From Azolla caroliniana (Eukaryota > Polypodiophyta): a DNA stretch of 64,000 bases. Made by a program: the position numbers and the translations under genes. The stretch covers positions 62,001-126,000 of the forward strand of contig JBHGNT010000025.1 in NCBI GenBank assembly GCA_043228905.1, in the 5' to 3' direction. Below the pieces are notes generated by a model that was not told the DNA's origin, searched no databases, and saw only the letters and a program-made list of their open reading frames with translations. Below are positions 25,298-38,322 of this stretch, one piece after another. Each line of letters begins with the position of its first letter. The first letter of the stretch is position 1.

Positions 25298-27611
25298 CTT
25301 GAGTAAATTAAAATGTTCATACCTGGCTCGTGTGATATCGGATTTTTGTGTTCAAACATGCGAATCGAAGCTCACAACGCTAGCTATGATATGGTATTAA
25401 AAAATCATGATTTTGAAATTGAGGTCGAGAGACATGAAGAAATTAGCAATCTTGAGGAGGGAGTTGAGAGGAGCCCTTGAGTACATTAAAATGTTCATAC
25501 CTGGCGCGTGTGATATCGGATTTTTGTGTTCAAACATGCGAATCGAAGCTAACAACGCTAGCTATGACATGGTATTAAAAAATCAAGATTTTGAAACTCA
25601 GGTCGAGAGATATGAAGAAATTAGCAATCTTGAGGAGGGAGTTGAGAGGAGCCCATGAGTACATTAAAATGTTCATACCTGGCGCGTGTGATATCGGATT
25701 TTTGTGTTCAAACATGCGAATCGAAGCTAACAACGCTACCTATGACATGGTATTAAAAAATCAAGATTTTGAAACTCAGGTCGAGAGATATGAAGAAATT
25801 AGCAATCTTGAGGAGGGAGTTGAGAGGAGCCCTTGAGTACATTAAAATGTTCATACCTGGCGCGTGTGATATCGGACTTTTCTGTTCAAACATGCGAATC
25901 GAACCTAACAACGCTAGCTATGATATGGAACGAAAAAATCAAGATTTTGAAACTCAGGTCGAGAGATATGAAGAAATTAGCAATCTTGAGGAGGGAGTTG
26001 AGAGGAGCCCATGAGTACATTAAAATGTTCATACCTGGCGCGTGTGATATCGGATTTTTCTGTTCAAACATGCGAATCGAAGCTAACAACGCTAGCTATT
26101 ATATGGAACTAAAAAATCAAGATTTTGAAACTCAGGTCGAGAAATATGAAGAAATTAGCAATCTTGAGGAGGGAGTTGAGAGGAGCCCTTGAGTACATTA
26201 AAATGTTCATACCTGGCGCGTGTGATATCGGATTTTTGTGTTCAAACATGCGAATCGAAGCTCACAACGCTAGCTATTCTATGGTATTAAAAAATCATGA
26301 TTTTGAAATTGAGGTCGAGAGACATGAAGAAATTAGCAATCTTGAGGAGGGAGTTGAGAGGAGCCCTTGAGTACATTAAAATGTTCATACCTGGCGCGTG
26401 TGATATCGGATTTTTGTGTTCAAACATTCGAATCGAAGCTAACAATGCTAGCTATTATATGGAACTAAAAAATCAAGATTTTGAAACTCAGGTCGAGAGA
26501 TATAAAGAAATTAACAATCTTGAGGAGGGAGTTGACAGGAGCCCTTGAGTACATTAAAATGTTCATACCTGGCGCGTGTGATATCGGATTTTTGTGTTCA
26601 AACATGCGAATCGAAGCTAACAACGCTAGCTATTCTATGGAACTAAAAAATCAAGATTTTGAAACTCAGGTCGAGAGATATGAAGAAATTAGCAATCTTG
26701 AGGAGGGAGTTGAGAGGAGCCCTTGAGTAAATTAAAATGTTCATACCTGGCTCGTGTGATATCGGATTTTTGTGTTCAAACATGCGAATCGAAGCTCACA
26801 ACGCTAGCTATGATATGGTATTAAAAAATCATGATTTTGAAATTGAGGTCGAGAGACATGAAGAAATTAGCAATCTTGAGGAGGGAGTTGAGAGGAGCCC
26901 TTGAGTACATTAAAATGTTCATACCTGGCGCGTGTGATATCGGATTTTTGTGTTCAAACATGCGAATCGAAGCTAACAACGCTAGCTATGACATGGTATT
27001 CAAAAATCATGATTTCGAATTTGAGGTCGAGAGACATGAAGAAATTAGCAATCTTGAGGAGGGAGTTGAGAGGAGCCCTTGAGTACATTAAAATGTTCAT
27101 ACCTGGCGCGTGTGATATCGGATTTTTCTGTTCAAACATGCGAATCGAAGCTAACAATGCTAGCTATTATATGGAACTAAAAAATCAAGATTTTGAAACT
27201 CAGGTCGAGAGATATGAAGAAATTAGCAATCTTGAGGAGGGAGTTGAGAGGAGCCCTTGAGTAAATTAAAATGTTCATACCTGGCTCGTGTGATATCGGA
27301 TTTTTGTGTTCAAACATGCGAATCGAAGCTCACAACGCTAGCTATGATATGGTATTAAAAAATCATGATTTTGAAATTGAGGTCGAGAGACATGAAGAAA
27401 TTAGCAATCTTGAGGAGGGAGTTGAGAGGAGCCCTTGAGTACATTAAAATGTTCATACCTGGCGCGTGTGATATCGGATTTTTGTGTTCAAACATGCGAA
27501 TCGAAGCTAACAATGCTAGCTATGACATGGTATTAAAAAATCAAGATTTTGAAACTCAGGTCGAGAGATATGAAGAAATTACCTACTTTGAGGAGGGAGT
27601 TGAGAGGAGCA
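25298..27611 (+). repeat. 13-monomer HOR (2,314 bp), copy 1
   Basis: This is followed directly by a second copy exactly 2,314 bp (13 x 178) on. Rare shared markers are GAGCCCATGAGTAC at about 25648 and 26004, GGAACGAAAAAATC near 25926, AAACATTCGAATC near 26423, GAAATTAACAATC near 26509 and the GATTTCGAATTTGAGG tail near 27010. Three differences from copy 2 were found by eye: 25739 (C against G), 26634-26636 (TCT against GAC) and about 27511 (T against C). This implies well over 99% identity and a recent event. Confidence 0.88.
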
Positions 27612-29890
27612 CTTGAGTAAATTAAAATGTTCATACCTGGCTCGTGTGATATCGGATTTTTGTGTTCAAACATGCGAATCGAAGCTCACAACGCTAGCTA
27701 TGATATGGTATTAAAAAATCATGATTTTGAAATTGAGGTCGAGAGACATGAAGAAATTAGCAATCTTGAGGAGGGAGTTGAGAGGAGCCCTTGAGTACAT
27801 TAAAATGTTCATACCTGGCGCGTGTGATATCGGATTTTTGTGTTCAAACATGCGAATCGAAGCTAACAACGCTAGCTATGACATGGTATTAAAAAATCAA
27901 GATTTTGAAACTCAGGTCGAGAGATATGAAGAAATTAGCAATCTTGAGGAGGGAGTTGAGAGGAGCCCATGAGTACATTAAAATGTTCATACCTGGCGCG
28001 TGTGATATCGGATTTTTGTGTTCAAACATGCGAATCGAAGCTAACAACGCTAGCTATGACATGGTATTAAAAAATCAAGATTTTGAAACTCAGGTCGAGA
28101 GATATGAAGAAATTAGCAATCTTGAGGAGGGAGTTGAGAGGAGCCCTTGAGTACATTAAAATGTTCATACCTGGCGCGTGTGATATCGGACTTTTCTGTT
28201 CAAACATGCGAATCGAACCTAACAACGCTAGCTATGATATGGAACGAAAAAATCAAGATTTTGAAACTCAGGTCGAGAGATATGAAGAAATTAGCAATCT
28301 TGAGGAGGGAGTTGAGAGGAGCCCATGAGTACATTAAAATGTTCATACCTGGCGCGTGTGATATCGGATTTTTCTGTTCAAACATGCGAATCGAAGCTAA
28401 CAACGCTAGCTATTATATGGAACTAAAAAATCAAGATTTTGAAACTCAGGTCGAGAAATATGAAGAAATTAGCAATCTTGAGGAGGGAGTTGAGAGGAGC
28501 CCTTGAGTACATTAAAATGTTCATACCTGGCGCGTGTGATATCGGATTTTTGTGTTCAAACATGCGAATCGAAGCTCACAACGCTAGCTATTCTATGGTA
28601 TTAAAAAATCATGATTTTGAAATTGAGGTCGAGAGACATGAAGAAATTAGCAATCTTGAGGAGGGAGTTGAGAGGAGCCCTTGAGTACATTAAAATGTTC
28701 ATACCTGGCGCGTGTGATATCGGATTTTTGTGTTCAAACATTCGAATCGAAGCTAACAATGCTAGCTATTATATGGAACTAAAAAATCAAGATTTTGAAA
28801 CTCAGGTCGAGAGATATAAAGAAATTAACAATCTTGAGGAGGGAGTTGACAGGAGCCCTTGAGTACATTAAAATGTTCATACCTGGCGCGTGTGATATCG
28901 GATTTTTGTGTTCAAACATGCGAATCGAAGCTAACAACGCTAGCTATGACATGGAACTAAAAAATCAAGATTTTGAAACTCAGGTCGAGAGATATGAAGA
29001 AATTAGCAATCTTGAGGAGGGAGTTGAGAGGAGCCCTTGAGTAAATTAAAATGTTCATACCTGGCTCGTGTGATATCGGATTTTTGTGTTCAAACATGCG
29101 AATCGAAGCTCACAACGCTAGCTATGATATGGTATTAAAAAATCATGATTTTGAAATTGAGGTCGAGAGACATGAAGAAATTAGCAATCTTGAGGAGGGA
29201 GTTGAGAGGAGCCCTTGAGTACATTAAAATGTTCATACCTGGCGCGTGTGATATCGGATTTTTGTGTTCAAACATGCGAATCGAAGCTAACAACGCTAGC
29301 TATGACATGGTATTCAAAAATCATGATTTCGAATTTGAGGTCGAGAGACATGAAGAAATTAGCAATCTTGAGGAGGGAGTTGAGAGGAGCCCTTGAGTAC
29401 ATTAAAATGTTCATACCTGGCGCGTGTGATATCGGATTTTTCTGTTCAAACATGCGAATCGAAGCTAACAATGCTAGCTATTATATGGAACTAAAAAATC
29501 AAGATTTTGAAACTCAGGTCGAGAGATATGAAGAAATTAGCAATCTTGAGGAGGGAGTTGAGAGGAGCCCTTGAGTAAATTAAAATGTTCATACCTGGCT
29601 CGTGTGATATCGGATTTTTGTGTTCAAACATGCGAATCGAAGCTCACAACGCTAGCTATGATATGGTATTAAAAAATCATGATTTTGAAATTGAGGTCGA
29701 GAGACATGAAGAAATTAGCAATCTTGAGGAGGGAGTTGAGAGGAGCCCTTGAGTACATTAAAATGTTCATACCTGGCGCGTGTGATATCGGATTTTTGTG
29801 TTCAAACATGCGAATCGAAGCTAACAACGCTAGCTATGACATGGTATTAAAAAATCAAGATTTTGAAACTCAGGTCGAGAGATATGAAGA
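27612..29890 (+). repeat. 13-monomer HOR (2,314 bp), copy 2
   Basis: Carries all rare markers of copy 1 shifted by 2,314 bp. The match ends around 29890, where copy 1 continues into ATTACCTACTTT and this copy into ATTAGCAATCTT. The left edge lies at the GAGCACTT/GAGCCCTT difference (27610 against 25296). Confidence 0.87.
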
Positions 29891-32800
29891 AATTAGCAAT
29901 CTTGAGGAGGGAGTTGAGAGGAGCCCTTGAGTGCATTAAAATGTTCATACCTGGCGCGTGTGATATCGGATTTTTGTGTTCAAACATGCGAATCGAAGCT
30001 CACAACGCTAGCTATGATATGGTATTAAAAAATCATGATTTTGAAATTGAGGTCGAGAGACATGAAGAAATTAGCAATCTTGAGGAGGGAGTTGAGAGGA
30101 GCCCTTGAGTACATTAAAATGTTCATACCTGGCGCGTGTGATATCGGATTTTTGTGTTCAAACATGCGAATCGAAGCTAACAATGCTAGCTATTATATGG
30201 AACTAAAAAATCAAGATTTTGAAACTCAGGTCGAGAGATATAAAGAAATTAGCAATCTTGAGGAGGGAGTTGACAGGAGCCCTTGAGTACATTAAAATGT
30301 TCATACCTGGCGCGTGTGATATCGGATTTTTGTGTTCAAACATGCGAATCGAAGCTAACAACGCTAGCTATGACATGGAACTAAAAAATCAAGATTTTGA
30401 AACTCAGGTCGAGAGATATGAAGAAATTAGCAATCTTGAGGAGGGAGTTGAGAGGAGCCCTTGAGTACATTAAAATGTTCATACCTGGCGCGTGTGATAT
30501 CGGATTTTTGTGTTCAAACATGCGAATCGAAGCTATCAACACTAGCTATTGTATGGAACTAAAAAATCAAGATTTTGAAACTCAGGTCGAGAGATATGAA
30601 GAAATTAGCAATCTTGAGGAGGGAGTTGAGAGGAGCCCTTGAGTAAATTAAAATGTTCATACCTGGCGCGTGTGATATCGGATTTTTGTGTTCAAACATG
30701 CGAATCGAAGCTCACAACGCTAGCTATGATATGGTATTAAAAAATCATGATTTTGAAATTGAGGTCGAGAGACATGAAGAAATTAGCAATCTTGAGGAGG
30801 GAGTTGAGAGGAGCCCTTGAGTACATTAAAATGTTCATACCTGGCGCGTGTGATATCGGATTTTTGTGTTCAAACATGCGAATCGAAGCTAACAACGCTA
30901 GCTATGACATGGTATTAAAAAATCAAGATTTTGAAACTCAGGTCGAGAGATATGAAGAAATTACCTACTTTGAGGAGGGAGTTGAGAGGAGCCCTTGAGT
31001 AAATTAAAATGTTCATACCTGGCTCGTGTGATATCGGATTTTTGTGTTCAAACATGCGAATCGAAGCTCACAACGCTAGCTATGATATGGTATTAAAAAA
31101 TCATGATTTTGAAATTGAGGTCGAGAGACATGAAGAAATTAGCAATCTTGAGGAGGGAGTTGAGAGGAGCCCTTGAGTACATTAAAATGTTCATACCTGG
31201 CGCGTGTGATATCGGATTTTTGTGTTCAAACATGCGAATCGAAGCTAACAATGCTAGCTATTATATGGAACTAAAAAATCAAGATTTTGAAACTCAGGTC
31301 GAGAGATATAAAGAAATTAGCAATCTTGAGGAGGGAGTTGACAGGAGCCCTTGAGTACATTAAAATGTTCATACCTGGCGCGTGTGATATCGGATTTTTG
31401 TGTTCAAACATGCGAATCGAAGCTAACAACGCTAGCTATGACATGGAACTAAAAAATCAAGATTTTGAAACTCAGGTCGAGAGATATGAAGAAATTAGCA
31501 ATCTTGAGGAGGGAGTTGAGAGGAGCCCTTGAGTAAATTAAAATGTTCATACCTGGCTCGTGTGATATCGGATTTTTGTGTTCAAACATGCGAATCGAAG
31601 CTCACAACGCTAGCTATGATATGGTATTAAAAAATCATGATTTTGAAATTGAGGTCGAGAGACATGAAGAAATTAGCAATCTTGAGGAGGGAGTTGAGAG
31701 GAGCCCTTGAGTACATTAAAATGTTCATACCTGGCGCGTGTGATATCGGATTTTTGTGTTCAAACATGCGAATCGAAGCTAACAACGCTAGCTATGACAT
31801 GGTATTAAAAAATCAAGATTTTGAAACTCAGGTCGAGAGATATGAAGAAATTACCTACTTTGAGGAGGGAGTTGAGAGGAGCCCTTGAGTAAATTAAAAT
31901 GTTCATACCTGGCTCGTGTGATATCGGATTTTTGTGTTCAAACATGCGAATCGAAGCTCACAACGCTAGCTATGATATGGTATTAAAAAATCATGATTTT
32001 GAAATTGAGGTCGAGAGACATGAAGAAATTAGCAATCTTGAGGAGGGACTTGAGAGGAGCCCTTGAGTACATTAAAATGTTCATACCTGGCTCGTGTGAT
32101 ATCGGATTTTTGTGTTCAAACATGCGAATCGAAGCTAACAACGCTACCTATGACATGGTATTAAAAAATCAAGATTTTGAAACTCAGGTCGAGAGATATG
32201 AAGAAATTAGCAATCTTGAGGAGGGAGTTGAGAGGAGCCCTTGAGTACATTAAAATGTTCATACCTGGCGCGTGTGATATCGGATTTTTGTGTTCAAACA
32301 TGCGAATCGAAGCTAACAATGCTAGCTATTATATGGAACTAAAAAATCAAGATTTTGAAACTCAGGTCGAGAGATATGAAGAAATTAGCAATCTTGAGGA
32401 GGGAGTTGAGAGGAGCCCTTGAGTGCATTAAAATGTTCATACCTGGCGCGTGTGATATCGGATTTTTGTGTTCAAACATGCGAATCGAAGCTAACAACAC
32501 TAGCTATTCTATGGAACTAAAAAATCAAGATTTTGAAACTCAGGTCGAGAGATATGAAGAAATTAGCAATCTTGAGGAGGGAGTTGAGAGGAGCCCTTGA
32601 GTAAATTAAAATGTTCATACCTGGCTCGTGTGATATCGGATTTTTGTGTTCAAACATGCGAATCGAAGCTCACAACGCTAGCTATGATATGGTATTAAAA
32701 AATCATGATTTTGAAATTGAGGTCGAGAGACATGAAGAAATTAGCAATCTTGAGGAGGGAGTTGAGAGGAGCCCTTGAGTACATTAAAATGTTCATACCT

Positions 32801-34171
32801 GGCGCGTGTGATATCGGATTTTTGTGTTCAAACATGCGAATCGAAGCTAACAACGCTAGCTATGACATGGTATTAAAAAATCAAGATTTTGAAACTCAGG
32901 TCGAGAGATATGAAGAAATTACCTACTTTGAGGAGGGAGTTGAGAGGAGCCCTTGAGTAAATTAAAATGTTCATACCTGGCTCGTGTGATATCGGATTTT
33001 TGTGTTCAAACATGCGAATCGAAGCTCACAACGCTAGCTATGATATGGTATTAAAAAATCATGATTTTGAAATTGAGGTCGAGAGACATGAAGAAATTAG
33101 CAATCTTGAGGAGGGAGTTGAGAGGAGCCCTTGAGTACATTAAAATGTTCATACCTGGCGCGTGTGATATCGGATTTTTGTGTTCAAACATGCGAATCGA
33201 AGCTAACAACGCTAGCTATGACATGGTATTAAAAAATCAAGATTTTGAAACTCAGGTCGAGAGACATGACGAAATTACCTAATTTGAGGACTGAGTTGAG
33301 ACGACCTAGTAGGTAAATTAAAATGTTCATACCTGGCTCGTGTGATATCGGATTTTTGTGTTCAAACATGCGAATCAAGCTAACAACGCTAGCTATTATA
33401 TGGAACTAAAAAATCAAGATTTTGAAACTCAGGTCGAGAGATATGAAGAAATTAGCAATCTTGAGGAGGGAGTTGAGAGGAGCCCTTGAGTACATTAAAA
33501 TGTTCATACCTGGCGCGTGTGATATCGGATTTTTCTGTTCAAACATGCGAATCGAAGCTAACAATGCTAGCTATTATATGGAACTAAAAAATCATGATTT
33601 TGAAATTGAGGTCGAGAGATATGAAGAAATTAGCAATCTTGAGGAGGGAGTTGAGAGGAGCCCTTGAGTGCATTAAAATGTTCATACCTGGCGCGTGTGA
33701 TATCGGATTTTTGTGTTCAAACATGCGAATCGAAGCTAACAACGCTAGCTATGATATGGTATTAAAAAATCATGATTTTGAAATTGAGGTCGAGAGACAT
33801 AAAGAAATTAGCAATCTTGAGGAGGGAGTTGAGAGGAGCCCTTGACTACATTAAAATGTTCATACCTGGCGCGTGTGATATCGGATTTTTGTGTTCAAAC
33901 ATGCGAATCGAAGCTAACAACGCTAGCTAATCTATGGAACTAAAAAATCAAGATTTTGAAACTCAGGTCGAGAGATATGAAGAAATTAGCAATCTTGAGG
34001 AGGGAGTTGAGAGGAGCCCTTGAGTGCATTAAAATGTTCATACCTGGCGCGTGTGATATCGGATTTTTGTGTTCAAACATGCGAATCGAAGCTAACAACA
34101 CTAGCTATTCTATGGAACTAAAAAATCAAGATTTTGAAACTCAGGTCGAGAGATATGAAGAAATTAGCAAT

Positions 34172-35595
34172 CTTGAGGAGGGAGTTGAGAGGAGCCCTTG
34201 AGTAAATTAAAATGTTCATACCTGGCTCGTGTGATATCGGATTTTTGTGTTCAAACATGCGAATCGAAGCTCACAACGCTAGCTATGATATGGTATTAAA
34301 AAATCATGATTTTGAAATTGAGGTCGAGAGACATGAAGAAATTAGCAATCTTGAGGAGGGAGTTGAGAGGAGCCCTTGAGTACATTAAAATGTTCATACC
34401 TGGCGCGTGTGATATCGGATTTTTGTGTTCAAACATGCGAATCGAAGCTAACAACGCTAGCTATGACATGGTATTAAAAAATCAAGATTTCGAAACTCAG
34501 GTCGAGAGATATGAAGAAATTACCTACTTTGAGGAGGGAGTTGAGAGGAGCCCTTGAGTAAATTAAAATGTTCATACCTGGCTCGTGTGATATCGGATTT
34601 TTGTGTTCAAACATGCGAATCGAAGCTCACAACGCTAGCTATGATATGGTATTAAAAAATCATGATTTTGAAATTGAGGTCGAGAGACATGAAGAAATTA
34701 GCAATCTTGAGGAGGGAGTTGAGAGGAGCCCTTGAGTACATTAAAATGTTCATACCTGGCGCGTGTGATATCGGATTTTTGTGTTCAAACATGCGAATCG
34801 AAGCTAACAACGCTAGCTATGACATGGTATTAAAAAATCAAGATTTTGAAACTCAGGTCGAGAGATATGAAGAAATTACCTACTTTGAGGAGGGAGTTGA
34901 GAGGAGCCCTTGAGTAAATTAAAATGTTCATACCTGGCTCGTGTGATATCGGATTTTTGTGTTCAAACATGCGAATCGAAGCTCACAACGCTAGCTATGA
35001 TATGGTATTAAAAAATCATGATTTTGAAATTGAGGTCGAGAGACATGAAGAAATTAGCAATCTTGAGGAGGGAGTTGAGAGGAGCCCTTGAGTACATTAA
35101 AATGTTCATACCTGGCGCGTGTGATATCGGATTTTTGTGTTCAAACATGCGAATCGAAGCTAACAACGCTAGCTATGACATGGTATTAAAAAATCAAGAT
35201 TTTGAAACTCAGGTCGAGAGATATGAAGAAATTACCTACTTTGAGGAGGGAGTTGAGAGGAGCCCTTGAGTAAATTAAAATGTTCATACCTGGCTCGTGT
35301 GATATCGGATTTTTGTGTTCAAACATGCGAATCGAAGCTCACAACGCTAGCTATGATATGGTATTAAAAAATCATGATTTTGAAATTGAGGTCGAGAGAC
35401 ATGAAGAAATTAGCAATCTTGAGGAGGGAGTTGAGAGGAGCCCTTGAGTACATTAAAATGTTCATACCTGGCGCGTGTGATATCGGATTTTTGTGTTCAA
35501 ACATGCGAATCGAAGCTAACAACGCTAGCTATGACATGGTATTAAAAAATCAAGATTTTGAAACTCAGGTCGAGAGACATGACGAAATTACCTAA
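34172..35595 (+). repeat. Dimeric HOR (356 bp), four tandem copies
   Basis: Class-B and GAC-type A monomers alternate strictly for eight monomers: B-A-B-A-B-A-B-A. The A partners of the first three dimers end in ATTACCTACTTTG. The fourth ends in ATTACCTAATTTG and leads into an ACCTAGTAGGT junction. Copies are nearly identical. One noted difference is GATTTCGAAAC near 34487. Isolated dimers of the same kind occur at 30747-31000, 31637-31890, 32705-32960 and 36263-36515. Confidence 0.85.
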
Positions 35596-36689
35596 TTTGA
35601 GGACTGAGTTGAGACGACCTAGTAGGTAAATTAAAATGTTCATACCTGGCTCGTGTGATATCGGATTTTTGTGTTCAAACATGCGAATCAAGCTAACAAC
35701 GCTAGCTATTATATGGAACTAAAAAATCAAGATTTTGAAACTCAGGTCGAGAGATATGAAGAAATTAGCAATCTTGAGGAGGGAGTTGAGAGGAGCCCTT
35801 GAGTACATTAAAATGTTCATACCTGGCGCGTGTGATATCGGATTTTTCTGTTCAAACATGCGAATCGAAGCTAACAATGCTAGCTATTATATGGAACTAA
35901 AAAATCAAGATTTTGAAACTCAGGTCGAGAGATATGAAGAAATTAGCAATCTTGAGGAGGGAGTTGAGAGGAGCCCTTGAGTGCATTAAAATGTTCATAC
36001 CTGGCGCGTGTGATATCGGATTTTTGTGTTCAAACATGCGAATCGAAGCTAACAACACTAGCTATTCTATGGAACTAAAAAATCAAGATTTTGAAACTCA
36101 GGTCGAGAGATATGAAGAAATTAGCAATCTTGAGGAGGGAGTTGAGAGGAGCCCTAGAGTAAATTAAAATGTTCATACCTGGCTCGTGTGATATCGGATT
36201 TTTGTGTTCAAACATGCGAATCGAAGCTCACAACGCTAGCTATGATATGGTATTAAAAAATCATGATTTTGAAATTGAGGTCGAGAGACATGAAGAAATT
36301 AGCAATCTTGAGGAGGGAGTTGAGAGGAGCCCTTGAGTACATTAAAATGTTCATACCTGGCGCGTGTGATATCGGATTTTTCTGTTCAAACATGCGAATC
36401 GAAGCTAACAACGCTAGCTATGACATGGTATTAAAAAATCAAGATTTTGAAACTCAGGTCGAGAGATATGAAGAAATTACCTACTTTGAGGAGGGAGTTG
36501 AGAGGAGCCCTTGAGTAAATTAAAATGTTCATACCTGGCTCGTGTGATATCGGATTTTTGTGTTCAAACATGCGAATCGAAGCTCACAACGCTAGCTATG
36601 ATATGGTATTAAAAAATCATGATTTTGAAATTGAGGTCGAGAGACATGAAGAAATTAGCAATCTTGAGGAGGGAGTTGAGAGGTGCCCT

Positions 36690-38295
36690 TGAGTACATTA
36701 AAATGTTCATACCTGGCGCGTGTGATATCGGATTTTTGTGTTCAAACATGCGAATCGAAGCTAACAACGCTAGCTATGACATGGTATTAAAAAATCAAGA
36801 TTTTGAAATTCAGGTCGAGAGATATGAAGAAATTAGCAATCTTGAGGAGGGAGTTGAGAGGAGCCCTTGAGTACATTAAAATGTTCATACCTGGCGCGTG
36901 TGATATCGGATTTTTGTGTTCAAACATGCGAATCGAAGCTCACAACGCTAGCTATGATATCGTTTTAAAAAATCATGATTTTGAAATTGAGGTCGAGAGA
37001 CATATCGAAATTAGCAATCTTGAGGAGGAAGTTGAAAGGAGCCCTTGAGTACATTAAAATGTTCATACCTGGCTCGTGTGATATCGGATTTTTGTGTTCA
37101 AACATGTGAATCGCAGCTAACAACGCTAGCTATGACATGGTATTAAGAAATCAAGATTTTGAAACTCAGGTCGAGAGATATTACGAAATTACCTACTTTG
37201 AGGAGGGAGTTGAGACGACCTAGTAGGTAAATTAAAATGTTCATACCTGGCTCGTGTGATATCGGATTTTTGTGTTCAAACATGCGAATCAAAGCTAACA
37301 ATGCTAGCTATGATATGGAACTAAAAAATCAAGATTTTGAAACTCAGGTCGAGAGATATGAAGAAATTAGCAATCTTGAGGAGGGAGTTGAGAGGAGCCC
37401 TTGAGTACATTAAAATGTTCATACCTGGCGCGTGTGATATCGGATTTTTGTGTTCAAACATGCGAATCGAAGCTAACAATGCTAGCTATTATATGGAACT
37501 AAAAAATCAAGATTTTGAAACTCAGGTCGAGAGATATGAAGAAATTAGCAATCTTGACGAGGGAGTTGAGAGGAGCCCTTGAGTACATTAAAATGTTCAT
37601 ACCTGGCGCGTGTGATATCGTATTTTTGTGTTCAAACATGCGAATCGAAGCTAACAACGCTAGCTATGACATGGTATTAAAAAATCAAGATTTTGAAACT
37701 CAGGTCGAGAGATATGAAGAAATTAGCAATCTTGAGGAGGGAGTTGAGAGGAGCCCTTGAGTACATTAAAATGTTCATACCTGGCGCGTGTGATATCGGA
37801 TTTTTGTGTTCAAACATGCGAATCGAAGCTCACAACGCTAGCTATGATATCGTTTTAAAAAATCATGATTTTGAAATTGAGGTCGAGAGACATATCGAAA
37901 TTAGCAATCTTGAGGAGGAAGTTGAAAGGAGCCCTTGAGTACATTAAAATGTTCATACCTGGCTCGTGTGATATCGGATTTTTGTGTTCAAACATGTGAA
38001 TCGCAGCTAACAACGCTAGCTATGACATGGTATTAAGAAATCAAGATTTTGAAACTCAGGTCGAGAGATATTACGAAATTACCTACTTTGAGGAGGGAGT
38101 TGAGACGACCTAGTAGGTAAATTAAAATGTTCATACCTGGCTCGTGTGATATCGGATTTTTGTGTTCAAACATGCCAATCAAAGCTAACAATGCAAGCTA
38201 TGATATGGAATTAAAAAATCAAGATTTTGAAACTCAGGTCGAGAGATATGAAGAAATTAGCAATCTTGAGGAGGGAGTTGAGAGGAGCCCTTGAG
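36690..38295 (+). repeat. 5-monomer (890 bp) duplication
   Basis: About 715 bp at 36690-37405 matches 37580-38295 at an offset of 890 bp. It includes the GACATATCGAAATTAGC / GAGGAAGTTGAAAGG monomer, the CATGTGAATCGCAGC monomer, and an ACCTAGTAGGT junction (37218 and 38108). Copy 2 has extra private changes (CATGCCAATC, AATGCAAGC) near 38175-38195. This block appears to be the founder of the markers used in the 1,780-bp HOR that follows. Confidence 0.75.
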
Positions 38296-38322
38296 TAAAT
38301 TAAAATGTTCATACCTGGCTCG

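Noticed and set aside
25833-29574. 119-codon open frames at 25833-26192, 26901-27260, 28147-28506 and 29215-29574
   Set aside because: They arise where CCCATGAGTAC, GGAACGAAAAAATC or GGTATTCAAAAATC remove a stop or start codon of the usual pattern. They are longer satellite frames copied by the 2,314-bp duplication.
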